Of a DNA stretch of 43,433 bases, positions 32,777 through 40,779 are shown piece after piece. The stretch's first letter is position 1. Each line of letters opens with the position of its first letter. Both the position numbers and the translations under genes were made by a program. The stretch is from contig JADLFO010000319.1 in assembly GCA_020845455.1 (NCBI GenBank), forward strand, positions 1-43,433, written 5' to 3'. A model generated the notes under the pieces. The model worked only from the letters and a program-made list of their open reading frames with translations. It was not told the origin of the DNA and ran no database searches. The DNA comes from Caldilineaceae bacterium (lineage in GTDB: Bacteria; Chloroflexota; Anaerolineae; Caldilineales; Caldilineaceae).

Positions 32777-34234
32777 ATGGCATGGCGTCGGCATGAGCAA
32801 GAGCCGTCCCGGACGGACTCACAACGCAATCGATCCGGCTTTCGTCTGGTTCCTCGCGGTCGTCGTGGGGTGGCGGCTGCGATCGTCTATTCTTTGGTGA
32901 CCTTGATCCTCGCCTTGGTGGTCAGCTCCTGGGTCTATGACCTGGCCCGCGTGCGCATTTTGAACAGTTCGTCGTTTGCCGATCTGGCGAACTGGGAGGT
33001 ACTGTTGCCGGGCAACGGCGGCGCGGACGAGGCCGGGGCCGGTGATGGAGCTAACGCGGCGCAAGAGGGGGCTGCGGCAGACGGCGATCAGGCTGAGCAG
33101 GCCGTCCCCGCCATCAACGTGCTGCTGCTGGGAACCGACCTCCGCCCCGGCGAGGCCGATGCGCCGCGCACCGACACGATTATCTTGGCGACCTTTGACC
33201 CGCAGCGCCAGTCGGTGGGGCTGCTCTCGCTGCCGCGCGACCTGTGGGTTCCGGTTCCCGAAATGGGCTATGACGCCAAGATCAACACGGTCTACGGCAT
33301 CGGCGAGGAATATGCCTATGCTGGGGGCGGGCCGCAGTTGACCAAAGATACGGTCAGCAGCTTTGTCGGGCAGCCTGTGCAATATTATGCCCGGATCAAC
33401 TTCCAGGGCTTTGTCGAGTTGATCGACCTGATCGGCGGCGTGGATGTAGCCGTTCCCTTTGCGATCTACGACGACGCCTATCCCACCGACGACTATCTGA
33501 CCACGACCTTTTATCTGGAGGCGGGGATTCAGCACCTCGACGGCGAGACGGCGCTCAAATATGTGCGCACGCGCAACGTGGACGACGACTATGGCCGGGC
33601 TGAGCGCCAGCAGGCAGTGATCCGGGCAGTGCTTGACAAGGTGTTGCGCGCCGATATGCTGCCGACGCTGCTGCCTAAACTGCCGCGCCTGCTCTATACC
33701 ATGCGCAGCAGTATTGAGACCGATATCCCGATGGCGCTGCAGCTAGAGTTTGCCAACTATCTGCGCACCCATTCGCTGCGCGAGGTGCGCCAGTTGGTGT
33801 TGGACAATCGTTTTGGCGTCGAGACCTATGCCGACAACGGCGCTTGGATCCTGCTGCCCGACCGCAGCTTGGTGCGCAGCGCGCTGGCGAATTTCTTTGC
33901 TACAGAGACCGAGGGCAGCGCGGTGGCGTTGGCGGACCCGACCTGGGTGCGGATCGAGGTGCTCAACGGCACGGGCGAGCCTGGGGTGGCGGCGCGCACG
34001 CGTGACCTGCTGCAGAGCCAGGGCTATCAGGTGGTCTCGATCGGCGATGCCGACCGCAGCGACTATGAGCGCACGATCATCATCAACTACGGCGTGCCTG
34101 ACGAACTGGTGAAGCGGGTGGGCACGGATTTGGAACTGGAGCCGAACCGCTCCAGCCTGCATGGGCTGAATGTGTCGGCCCCGATCGACGTGCGGATTGT
34201 TGTGGGGCGTGATTTTTTGGGCCATCTTCAATAG
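32777..34234 (+). CDS. LytR-CpsA-Psr (LCP) family protein with LytR_C domain
   Basis: The 485-residue protein has a basic cytosolic N-terminus, one TM helix (about 33-53), an acidic low-complexity spacer and the LCP domain (about 105-310). The LCP core is recognised by LLLGTDLRPGEADAPRTDTI, LLSLPRDLWV with Arg154, INTVYGIG and GGVDVAVPFAIYD, then HLDGETALKYVRTRN. A LytR_C domain (about 390-480: VRIEVLNGTGEPGVAARTRD) follows. LCP proteins attach glycopolymers or glycans to peptidoglycan or other cell-wall acceptors, outside the membrane. No glycosyltransferase gene is adjacent. The downstream hairpin at 34279-34303 ends the transcript. Confidence 0.93.
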   Translation: MAWRRHEQEPSRTDSQRNRSGFRLVPRGRRGVAAAIVYSLVTLILALVVSSWVYDLARVRILNSSSFADLANWEVLLPGNGGADEAGAGDGANAAQEGAAADGDQAEQAVPAINVLLLGTDLRPGEADAPRTDTIILATFDPQRQSVGLLSLPRDLWVPVPEMGYDAKINTVYGIGEEYAYAGGGPQLTKDTVSSFVGQPVQYYARINFQGFVELIDLIGGVDVAVPFAIYDDAYPTDDYLTTTFYLEAGIQHLDGETALKYVRTRNVDDDYGRAERQQAVIRAVLDKVLRADMLPTLLPKLPRLLYTMRSSIETDIPMALQLEFANYLRTHSLREVRQLVLDNRFGVETYADNGAWILLPDRSLVRSALANFFATETEGSAVALADPTWVRIEVLNGTGEPGVAARTRDLLQSQGYQVVSIGDADRSDYERTIIINYGVPDELVKRVGTDLELEPNRSSLHGLNVSAPIDVRIVVGRDFLGHLQ

Positions 34235-34278
34235 GGATGTGTGGCCGGTATGCCGCCTTATCCGAGCTAGAGACTGGA

Positions 34279-34303
34279 ACGCCCGCGGCCCGCGGGCGTT
34301 TTT
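34279..34303 (+). terminator. Intrinsic terminator after the LCP gene
   Basis: ACGCCCGCGG (34279-34288) and CCGCGGGCGT (34290-34299) are perfect reverse complements, and TTTTT ends at 34303. The real stem is probably 8 bp with a short loop because only one base separates the arms. Confidence 0.8.
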
Positions 34304-34351
34304 GATCGTGCGGGTATGCGATGAGTTAGCCCTACGTTTTCTGGTTTGTCT

Positions 34352-34377
34352 CTTTTTGCGTCCTTGGCGGTGAATTC
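34352..34377 (+). repeat. Copy B of the dispersed TGCGT..TTGGCGGTGAATT motif
   Basis: The core TTGCGTCCTTGGCGGTGAAT matches the copies at 10686 and 13502. It lies just upstream of the hydrolase start at 34394. Confidence 0.5.
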
Positions 34378-34393
34378 AGTTCGAGGTGAGCAA

Positions 34394-35359
34394 ATGCGCA
34401 AGTTCTGGGCCGGCGTGAGCGCCGGGATGGTGGGTGCAGCCGCCTATGGGCTGCTGTGGCGTCTGCCCCGAGTGACGGCCCCGCTGCCCCACCCGGCAGC
34501 GAGTCCGGCTGAGGCGCTGGTTCGGCTGCAGGCGTTGCAGGCCCAGGACGGGCCGGAGATCAACCCCCTATGCCGGACGCGCCTGCTGGCACAGGCTGCG
34601 CCGGCCCGCCGCGTGGTGATGCTCTATCATGGCTATACCAACTGCCCGCACCAGTACCATCAGTTGGCGGCGCGGCTACATGCCGCCGGCGATACGGTCT
34701 TGATGCCGCGGCTGCCGCTGCACGGCGCGGTCAACCGTGTGCCGCGCGATCTACACCGGCTGACGGCGCAGCGGGTGATAGATTTTGTGCAGGCCACGGT
34801 GGATATTGCAGCCGGGCTGGCGCCGGAATTGGTCGTGTTGGGCTTTTCGTTTGGCGGCGTGTTGGCGGCTTGGGCGGCGCAGCACCGGCCCGAAGTGCAG
34901 CGTGCGGTGCTGGTCTCGCCGGCGTTTGATCTGCAGCCCGTACCTAATCGCCGGCTCTATGCGGCGCTGCTGCCCCGGCTGCCGGATCGGTTTGTATGGT
35001 GGGACCCGGCGCTGAAGAAAAAGGCGGTGGGGCCGAGCCATGCCTATCTGGGCTTTTCGCGGCGGGGGGTCGGCCATTTGCTGCGCTTGGGGCTGGCCGT
35101 GGAAGAGGCGGCGCGGCACAGCGCGCCTGCGGCGGGTTCGATCTGCGTGGTGGTGAATCCGAGCGATGAGTTGCTGGACAATGGCGCGGCGTTGGCGCTG
35201 GCCGCACGCTGGAAGCGGCACGGGGCCAAGGTCGAGGTGCGCCGTTTTGCCGCCGAAGATCAGTTGGCGCATGACCTGATGGACCCGCTGCAGCCGCTGC
35301 AACAGGTGGATAGGGTCTACCCGCTGGTGGAACAGGCGCTGGCAGCCGCAGGCGTCTAG
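34394..35359 (+). CDS. Alpha/beta hydrolase, probably membrane-associated
   Basis: The 321-residue protein begins with a hydrophobic stretch (FWAGVSAGMVGAAAYGLL), so it may be anchored or exported. The hydrolase core has the oxyanion motif VMLYHGYTN, nucleophile Ser152 in LGFSFGGVL, an acid in VVNPSDELLDN and a C-terminal His in QLAHDLMDP. The lid region (about 175-225) is large. The substrate is an ester or lipid-like compound and is not predictable. ATG 34394 is preceded by GAGGTGAG (34383-34390); an in-frame ATG at 34346 lies inside the repeat motif and is less likely. Confidence 0.88.
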   Translation: MRKFWAGVSAGMVGAAAYGLLWRLPRVTAPLPHPAASPAEALVRLQALQAQDGPEINPLCRTRLLAQAAPARRVVMLYHGYTNCPHQYHQLAARLHAAGDTVLMPRLPLHGAVNRVPRDLHRLTAQRVIDFVQATVDIAAGLAPELVVLGFSFGGVLAAWAAQHRPEVQRAVLVSPAFDLQPVPNRRLYAALLPRLPDRFVWWDPALKKKAVGPSHAYLGFSRRGVGHLLRLGLAVEEAARHSAPAAGSICVVVNPSDELLDNGAALALAARWKRHGAKVEVRRFAAEDQLAHDLMDPLQPLQQVDRVYPLVEQALAAAGV

Positions 35360-35373
35360 GCGCGGCCCAGCCG

Positions 35374-38300
35374 CTACCAGCTAATATGGCCGACGCGGCT
35401 TGGATCACCCGCCAGCGCGTAGACGATGCCCCCCTGGAAGCCCTGGGCACGCAGCCCGGAGACCTCAAATTCCTGGGTGATGGGCATGCCCAAGCCGATG
35501 CGCCGCGCATAGCCGGCCAGCGGCGAGTCGGAGCGGTATTCGATGCCGATGCGCGTCCACAGCGCCTGGCGCAGCGCCAGCAGCCCGGTGGGGCTGAGGT
35601 CAATGGCGTTCGCGCCGTCGGCAATTCTGGCCAGCGCCGCCGGTTTGGAGACGACCGGGACATAGATCGACTGGTCGCGGTCGCCGCCGGCTTCCTCTTG
35701 ACCGTCGGGGTTGGGTACGGCTTGCCAGACCACGAAGAACGAGATGTGATGGTTGGCGGGCAGGCCGCCGCCGCAGACGACCTCCGCTGCGCCGGCAGGC
35801 GCCCAGCACCAGGGGCCGCTCTCGCCGCGCGCGGGAACATAGCTGCTGCCTGGCCCTGTGATGATGTTGGCCCAGCCGGAGCGTTGGCGCGTATAGCGGC
35901 GCACATAGCCGTTGTAGGCTTGATCGCCGAGCTTGTCAAAACCATCGGACCAGAAAACGATCTCCTGCTGGCGCACCAGCTTGCCGTCTAGCCCGATCAC
36001 GGCGGCGAAGAGATGGTGGTCGCCGCCGGCTTCTTCGAAGGCGTCGGGCGCATTGTGCGCCTTGAGATAGTCGTCGCGCGCCCACTGCGGCACAGAGCCA
36101 GGCAGCGTGGTCGGTTCCCATGAGCCGTTGCGTGTGGTGAAGATATCTTTGACCAGGTAGATCACATCACCGGCGGCGCGGTCGGGCCGCTCCGCCAGCG
36201 GTTTGATGCTGACGTTGTAGAGCGATACCCATTCGCTGACGCGCGTCTCGACACTTGGCCCGCCTGGTGCAGGGGCCGGGGGACGGCCCGGCTGGACAGG
36301 CTTGCCGGTGGCCGGCTCCTGTTCGCGTGCGGCTTCCCAGTCGGCGCGCGGGACTGCCTGCCACACGACAAAGGTCGAGACAGGGTGGTTGAGCGGCAGG
36401 CCGCCGCCGCAGACGACCTCCGCTGCGCCGGCAGGCGCCCAGCACCAAGGGCCGCTCTCGCCGCTTTCGGGCACAAACGAGCTGCCCCCGGCCATAAACA
36501 TGTTGGCCCACCCCGAACCCTCTTTGGTGCGCTCGCGGTTGTAGGAGGTGTAGTTGGGGTCGCCCAGCCGTTCGAAGCCGTCGGACCAGAAGCTGACCTC
36601 ATGGCCTCTGACAAACGCTCCATCCAGCCCGATGATAGCGGCGAAGAGATGGTGGTCTGCGCCTGCTTCCAGAAATTCGGGGCGTAGATAGGCTTCGCGC
36701 GCCCAGGGCGCTACCGAGTTGGCCGCATCGTCGGGTTCCCAGGAGCCGTGATAGGTCATAAAGACATCTTTGACCAGATAGACCACGTCGCCCATGGGCG
36801 GCTGGTCGGGCCGTTCGACAATGGATTTGATCGCCATGTTGTACTGCTGGAAGGCGGGCGCGATGCGCTGCGTGACGAGCGGGGCATCGGCCGTCTCTGC
36901 GACTTCGGCCGTCTCTGCGACCTCTGCTGCCTCTTCTAGCGCCTCCTCTTCCGGTGTCTCCGCTACGGCTTCGGCGGACGGCGCGTGCGGCTCTGTCGCC
37001 CCGCCGTCAGGTTCGGGCGGGGACGGTTCGTCCACGGCCGCGGTGGCGTGCGGCGCGCCGGTCTCCGCCTCTGGTGTGGCGAGGACGGCTTGGGGCGCGG
37101 ATGTCTCGCCGGGGGGCGCTGCTGCGCCTTTCTCCGCTCTCGGCGCGTCCTGGGGTGTATCTTGAGGTATAGCGGGCGGCGCTGCCTCTGCCTCGACCTG
37201 GGCCTCGACTTGGGCGCTGGGCCACGGCTCGTCAAGCGCAGGGGGGGTAGCCGACGGTGGTTCTAGCTGCGCTCCCTGTCCGATCTCCGGGCCGGGGTCG
37301 GTTTCGGAATCTGTCTCACGGGGTGCGATGTCAAATACTTGTGTGTCCACCTGTAGCCATGTGCCTTTGTCAGATAGGTCGGCAAGGTAAGTTGCAGCCT
37401 TGCCCGCGATGTCATAGGTTGCCCAAGGGGTCGTATGCCCCAGGGTAAAGACCGAATAGCCCAAAATTTGGCCGGAAAAGCGCTCTAAATAGCGCCCGCA
37501 TTTCAATAATTGCTCGACATATCCTTCGGGGGTGGTAAAGGTCTGCCAGCCGGCGGGCTGGTCGCCGCGGATCAAGCCGTCGATGCCGAATTCGGTGACG
37601 GCGAATTTGAGCTGCCGGAAGGGCAGTTGGGGGAGCACTTGGTGCTCCAGGCGAAGCAGATACCAATCATAGGCGTTGTTGGGGCCCCAGAGGTCGGGCA
37701 TGCCGTATTGATGGACGGCGGCGATATGGCCGCGCTTTTCCGCCCGTTCCAGCGCCGGGTAGACGCGCCGCCAGGCCGCCATCCGGTCGCCTTCGGGCAG
37801 GTCGGGGTTGCTCACGCCAAAGCCCAGGATGGCGCAGCGATAGCCGTTGCGCTCGGCGAGACGCATGCGCGCCAGTTCGAATTTGCCGAGAAGGGGCAAG
37901 TCTTCTTCGTCTTGTAGGATTTCGTTGGCGACTTGCCAGTAGTTCACCCCATGCACGAGCCGGGCGCGCACGGCTTCGTTGGCCCAGTTGGCGGCCTCGA
38001 TGGGGTCGGCGCGAATGCGCTCGTCCAGCTCGCGCGGGGAGACAGGCATCCGGCCCACGACGATGCTGTGCGGCGTGACCTGGCGCAGCGCGGTCACCTG
38101 GTCGGGGTCGGGGTCGTAGATCGTGATGATGCGGGGCTGCCAGCGCTCCAACATCTCCAGATGGGGCTGCGGGTCGCCCATGATGTAGGGGCCGATGATC
38201 GCGCCTTTGGCTTCGGTCAGCCGTTCCAAATAGGGCATTGGGTCGACAAAACCGCTCCAGCCGTCGCCGACGAAGTAAGGGATAAGGCGCAGCCCGAAGT

Positions 38301-38652
38301 GAAGATGAGGCGCAGCGCCCGGCCCGTTGCTGCCGCTCAGCCCGATGATTTGGCTGGCCCCGACTTGCTGACCTTCTTGGACGCGGGTTTCGCTGAGGTG
38401 GGCATAAAAGGATTGTCCCCAGCGGTGACCCACTAGGACGGAGCGGCCATAGTTTTGACTCTCTGCACGGATTTCAAGCACGACGCCGTGCTGAACCGCA
38501 ACCACCGGTGTGCCTTCGGGGAGGGCAAAGTCGACGCCGGGATGGCCCCGCAGGGGGATTCCGGCATGGCTTACTTGGCCGAACAGGTCAGGCCGGTCGC
38601 CGAATTGCAGCAGAACCGGGAAGCTCCCGACAAAGGGCAGGTTGCGGAGCAT
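35374..38652 (-). CDS. Large multidomain protein: M23 peptidase, glycosidase-like barrel, tandem C-terminal domains
   Basis: The 1092-residue protein starts with an M23/LytM-like domain (about 1-135) with the zinc-site residues His37-x3-Asp41, His85 (FYAHLS) and His116-x-His118 (APHLHFG). A TIM-barrel region (about 145-430) resembles clan A glycoside hydrolases, with an acid/base Glu in WQVANEI and a nucleophile-like Glu in FAVTEFGIDG. An acidic Glu/Ala/Pro linker follows (about 440-610). Two related domains of about 165 residues then appear (VYLVKDVFMTYHGSWEP... and IYLVKDIFTTRNGSWEP...), each with a nearly identical GESGPWCWAPAGAAEVVCGG block. The final domain ends GFQGGIVYALAGDPSRVGHI. No classical signal peptide is visible, which is odd for a wall-directed enzyme. 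A GGGAG site precedes ATG 38652. Confidence 0.85.
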   Translation of the reverse strand: MLRNLPFVGSFPVLLQFGDRPDLFGQVSHAGIPLRGHPGVDFALPEGTPVVAVQHGVVLEIRAESQNYGRSVLVGHRWGQSFYAHLSETRVQEGQQVGASQIIGLSGSNGPGAAPHLHFGLRLIPYFVGDGWSGFVDPMPYLERLTEAKGAIIGPYIMGDPQPHLEMLERWQPRIITIYDPDPDQVTALRQVTPHSIVVGRMPVSPRELDERIRADPIEAANWANEAVRARLVHGVNYWQVANEILQDEEDLPLLGKFELARMRLAERNGYRCAILGFGVSNPDLPEGDRMAAWRRVYPALERAEKRGHIAAVHQYGMPDLWGPNNAYDWYLLRLEHQVLPQLPFRQLKFAVTEFGIDGLIRGDQPAGWQTFTTPEGYVEQLLKCGRYLERFSGQILGYSVFTLGHTTPWATYDIAGKAATYLADLSDKGTWLQVDTQVFDIAPRETDSETDPGPEIGQGAQLEPPSATPPALDEPWPSAQVEAQVEAEAAPPAIPQDTPQDAPRAEKGAAAPPGETSAPQAVLATPEAETGAPHATAAVDEPSPPEPDGGATEPHAPSAEAVAETPEEEALEEAAEVAETAEVAETADAPLVTQRIAPAFQQYNMAIKSIVERPDQPPMGDVVYLVKDVFMTYHGSWEPDDAANSVAPWAREAYLRPEFLEAGADHHLFAAIIGLDGAFVRGHEVSFWSDGFERLGDPNYTSYNRERTKEGSGWANMFMAGGSSFVPESGESGPWCWAPAGAAEVVCGGGLPLNHPVSTFVVWQAVPRADWEAAREQEPATGKPVQPGRPPAPAPGGPSVETRVSEWVSLYNVSIKPLAERPDRAAGDVIYLVKDIFTTRNGSWEPTTLPGSVPQWARDDYLKAHNAPDAFEEAGGDHHLFAAVIGLDGKLVRQQEIVFWSDGFDKLGDQAYNGYVRRYTRQRSGWANIITGPGSSYVPARGESGPWCWAPAGAAEVVCGGGLPANHHISFFVVWQAVPNPDGQEEAGGDRDQSIYVPVVSKPAALARIADGANAIDLSPTGLLALRQALWTRIGIEYRSDSPLAGYARRIGLGMPITQEFEVSGLRAQGFQGGIVYALAGDPSRVGHISW

Positions 38653-38848
38653 AGACTATCTCCCAATCGGTGCGGTGTTGGCAGCTTTCGCGCCGCTTCC
38701 GGATGCGGCGCAGCAGTGGATGGCCCGGATGGGAAGGGCGCTGTTTCACGCCATTATAAGCTTTGTTCGCAGCGGTGACAACTGACGCACGGGGCTAATC
38801 GGGTCACTTGGTGGGCAACCGCCCGCCTGCTGTCTACAGGTTTGGCGG

Positions 38849-38888
38849 GAAAAAGGCGACAGGCCCTTCCCGCGGGAAGGGCCTGTCG
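38849..38888 (-). terminator. Intrinsic terminator of the ABC exporter operon
   Basis: A perfect 16-bp-arm palindrome at 38857-38888 (CGACAGGCCCTTCCCG and its complement) lies 34 bases beyond the stop of the ABC operon. On the minus strand it is followed by CC and TTTTT (38850-38854). Confidence 0.88.
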
Positions 38889-38922
38889 TATAAAACGAGG
38901 CTGCCGGTGGGCGCAAGCCAGG

Positions 38923-40779
38923 TTAGGCGGTTGCGAAGACAGCCTCTGGGGGCGAGGCCGCCTCGCCGAAGGGGCTGTACTCCTTCTCCAATTCCCGGCG
39001 GAACTGCTGGGTGTAGAGCCGGTAGTAGTGCCCCTGGGCGCGCAGCAGTTCTGCATGGCTGCCCATCTCGGCGATCTCGCCATTATCGATGACCAAGATG
39101 CGGTCGGCGTTGCGGATCGTGCTGAGCCGGTGGGCGATCACGAAGCTGGTGCGCCCCTCCATCAGCACGTCCATGCCCTGTTGGATCAAGACTTCGGTCA
39201 GGGTATCCACCGAACTGGTCGCCTCGTCCATGATGAAGATATCCGGGTTGGCCAAGACGGCGCGCGCCAGGCTGATCAACTGTTTCTGGCCCACCGAGAG
39301 CAGGCTTCCGCCCTCGCCCACCTGTTCATCATAGCCTTTGGACAGGTTGGTGATGAACTCGTCCGCGCCGACGATGCGCGCTGCTTCGAGCACCTCGGCG
39401 TCGGTGGCGTCCAGCCGCCCATAGCGGATGTTCTCACGCACGGTGCCGGAGAAGAGGTGCGGCGTCTGCAGCACGATGCCGACGCGCGACTGGATGGCGT
39501 GCTGCGTCATGTGCGTGTAGTCCATGCCGCCAATGCGGATCGTCCCACGCTTGGGTTCGAAGAAGCGGCAGATCAGGTTGACAATGGTGGACTTTCCGCC
39601 GCCTGTCGGCCCGACCAGCGCGATCGTCTCGCCCTGTCGGACCTTTAGGCTGAAGTCGGTCAGCACAGGGCTGTCGGCCTCGTAGTAGAAGGTCACGTCG
39701 TCGAACTCGATATCGCCGCGCAGCGTGCCTGGGTCGGTGGCGTCGGCGCGGTCTTGGATCTCCGGCTCGGCTTCGAGCAGCGAGAAGATGCGTTCACCGG
39801 CGGCGATGGCCTGCTGCATCTCGGCGTAGACGCGCGCCATCTCTTGGATGGGCCAGAGCATAAAGGTGACATAGGTGATAAACGCCTGGATGCCGCCGAT
39901 GCTCAGGGTCGTCCCCGCAATGTTGACGCTGGTGATCTGCCAGCCGCTGTACCAGATCACGGCTCCCACTGCCAGCGCGCTGATCAACTGGACGGCGGGC
40001 AGGAAGAGCGCCGAGAACCAGGCCGCGCGATAGCCCGCGCGGTACATGTCGCCGGTCAGTTCGCCGAAGCCTTCGAGGTTCTCGCGCTCGCGCCCCAGGG
40101 ACTTGATCACGCGCACGCCGGTGATCGTCTCGTTATAGCCGCCCGTGATCTTGGAGTTGATCTTGCGGACGTGGCGATATTCGACGATGATCTTCTTCTT
40201 GAACTGGATCGCCACCACGACGATGGCGGGGATCACGACGCTGACGATCAGCGCCAGCCGCCAGTCGATGATCACCATGAAGTAGATCGCGGTCAGGATG
40301 TTAAAGAACCCCCAGGAGGTATCCAGGATACCCCAGGTGACCAACTCGGCCAGCTTGTCGGTGTCGGACGTGACGCGCGACATGATCCAGCCCACCGGTG
40401 TGCGGTTGTAGTAGGAGAGCGAGAGCCGCTGCAGATGCGCAAAGAGCTGCTTGCGCAGGTCATAGCGGATGCGCTCGCCCAGGATGCCGGTGAAGTAGAT
40501 AAAGCCGAAGACCGTCAACGCCTGGACGACGATCAAGGAGCCGTAGATCGTCAAGGTGTGGGTGAGCGCGGCGCGGTCGCGCGCCACGATCCCATCGTCG
40601 ATGATCAGCTTGCTCAGATAGGTGAAGTATGAGTCGAGAAAGGCAGCCCCTGCGATGAGCACCACAAAGCCGACCAGATAGGGCCAGTGCGGCTTGGTCA
40701 GCCCCAAGATGCGGCGCAGGGTCTGCCCGTTGAATTGTGTGTCGAACTCTTCTTCCTCGAACTCAATCGGGTCGGACAC
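38923..40779 (-). CDS. ABC exporter half-transporter, canonical-ATPase subunit
   Basis: The 618-residue protein fuses a six-helix exporter domain (about 30-320) to a nucleotide-binding domain (about 350-595). It has Walker A GPTGGGKST, Walker B IFIMDEATSSVD with the catalytic Glu, an H-loop VIAHRLSTI, and a non-canonical signature LSVGQ. It pairs with the 679-residue subunit, whose catalytic Glu is Asp but whose signature is LSGGQ. This is the asymmetric arrangement known from heterodimeric exporters such as TM287/288 and BmrCD. The gene overlaps the upstream subunit by 17 bases (40763-40779), so translation is coupled. The likely substrate is a drug, lipid or hydrophobic compound, undetermined. 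A terminator follows. Confidence 0.93.
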   Translation of the reverse strand: MSDPIEFEEEEFDTQFNGQTLRRILGLTKPHWPYLVGFVVLIAGAAFLDSYFTYLSKLIIDDGIVARDRAALTHTLTIYGSLIVVQALTVFGFIYFTGILGERIRYDLRKQLFAHLQRLSLSYYNRTPVGWIMSRVTSDTDKLAELVTWGILDTSWGFFNILTAIYFMVIIDWRLALIVSVVIPAIVVVAIQFKKKIIVEYRHVRKINSKITGGYNETITGVRVIKSLGRERENLEGFGELTGDMYRAGYRAAWFSALFLPAVQLISALAVGAVIWYSGWQITSVNIAGTTLSIGGIQAFITYVTFMLWPIQEMARVYAEMQQAIAAGERIFSLLEAEPEIQDRADATDPGTLRGDIEFDDVTFYYEADSPVLTDFSLKVRQGETIALVGPTGGGKSTIVNLICRFFEPKRGTIRIGGMDYTHMTQHAIQSRVGIVLQTPHLFSGTVRENIRYGRLDATDAEVLEAARIVGADEFITNLSKGYDEQVGEGGSLLSVGQKQLISLARAVLANPDIFIMDEATSSVDTLTEVLIQQGMDVLMEGRTSFVIAHRLSTIRNADRILVIDNGEIAEMGSHAELLRAQGHYYRLYTQQFRRELEKEYSPFGEAASPPEAVFATA

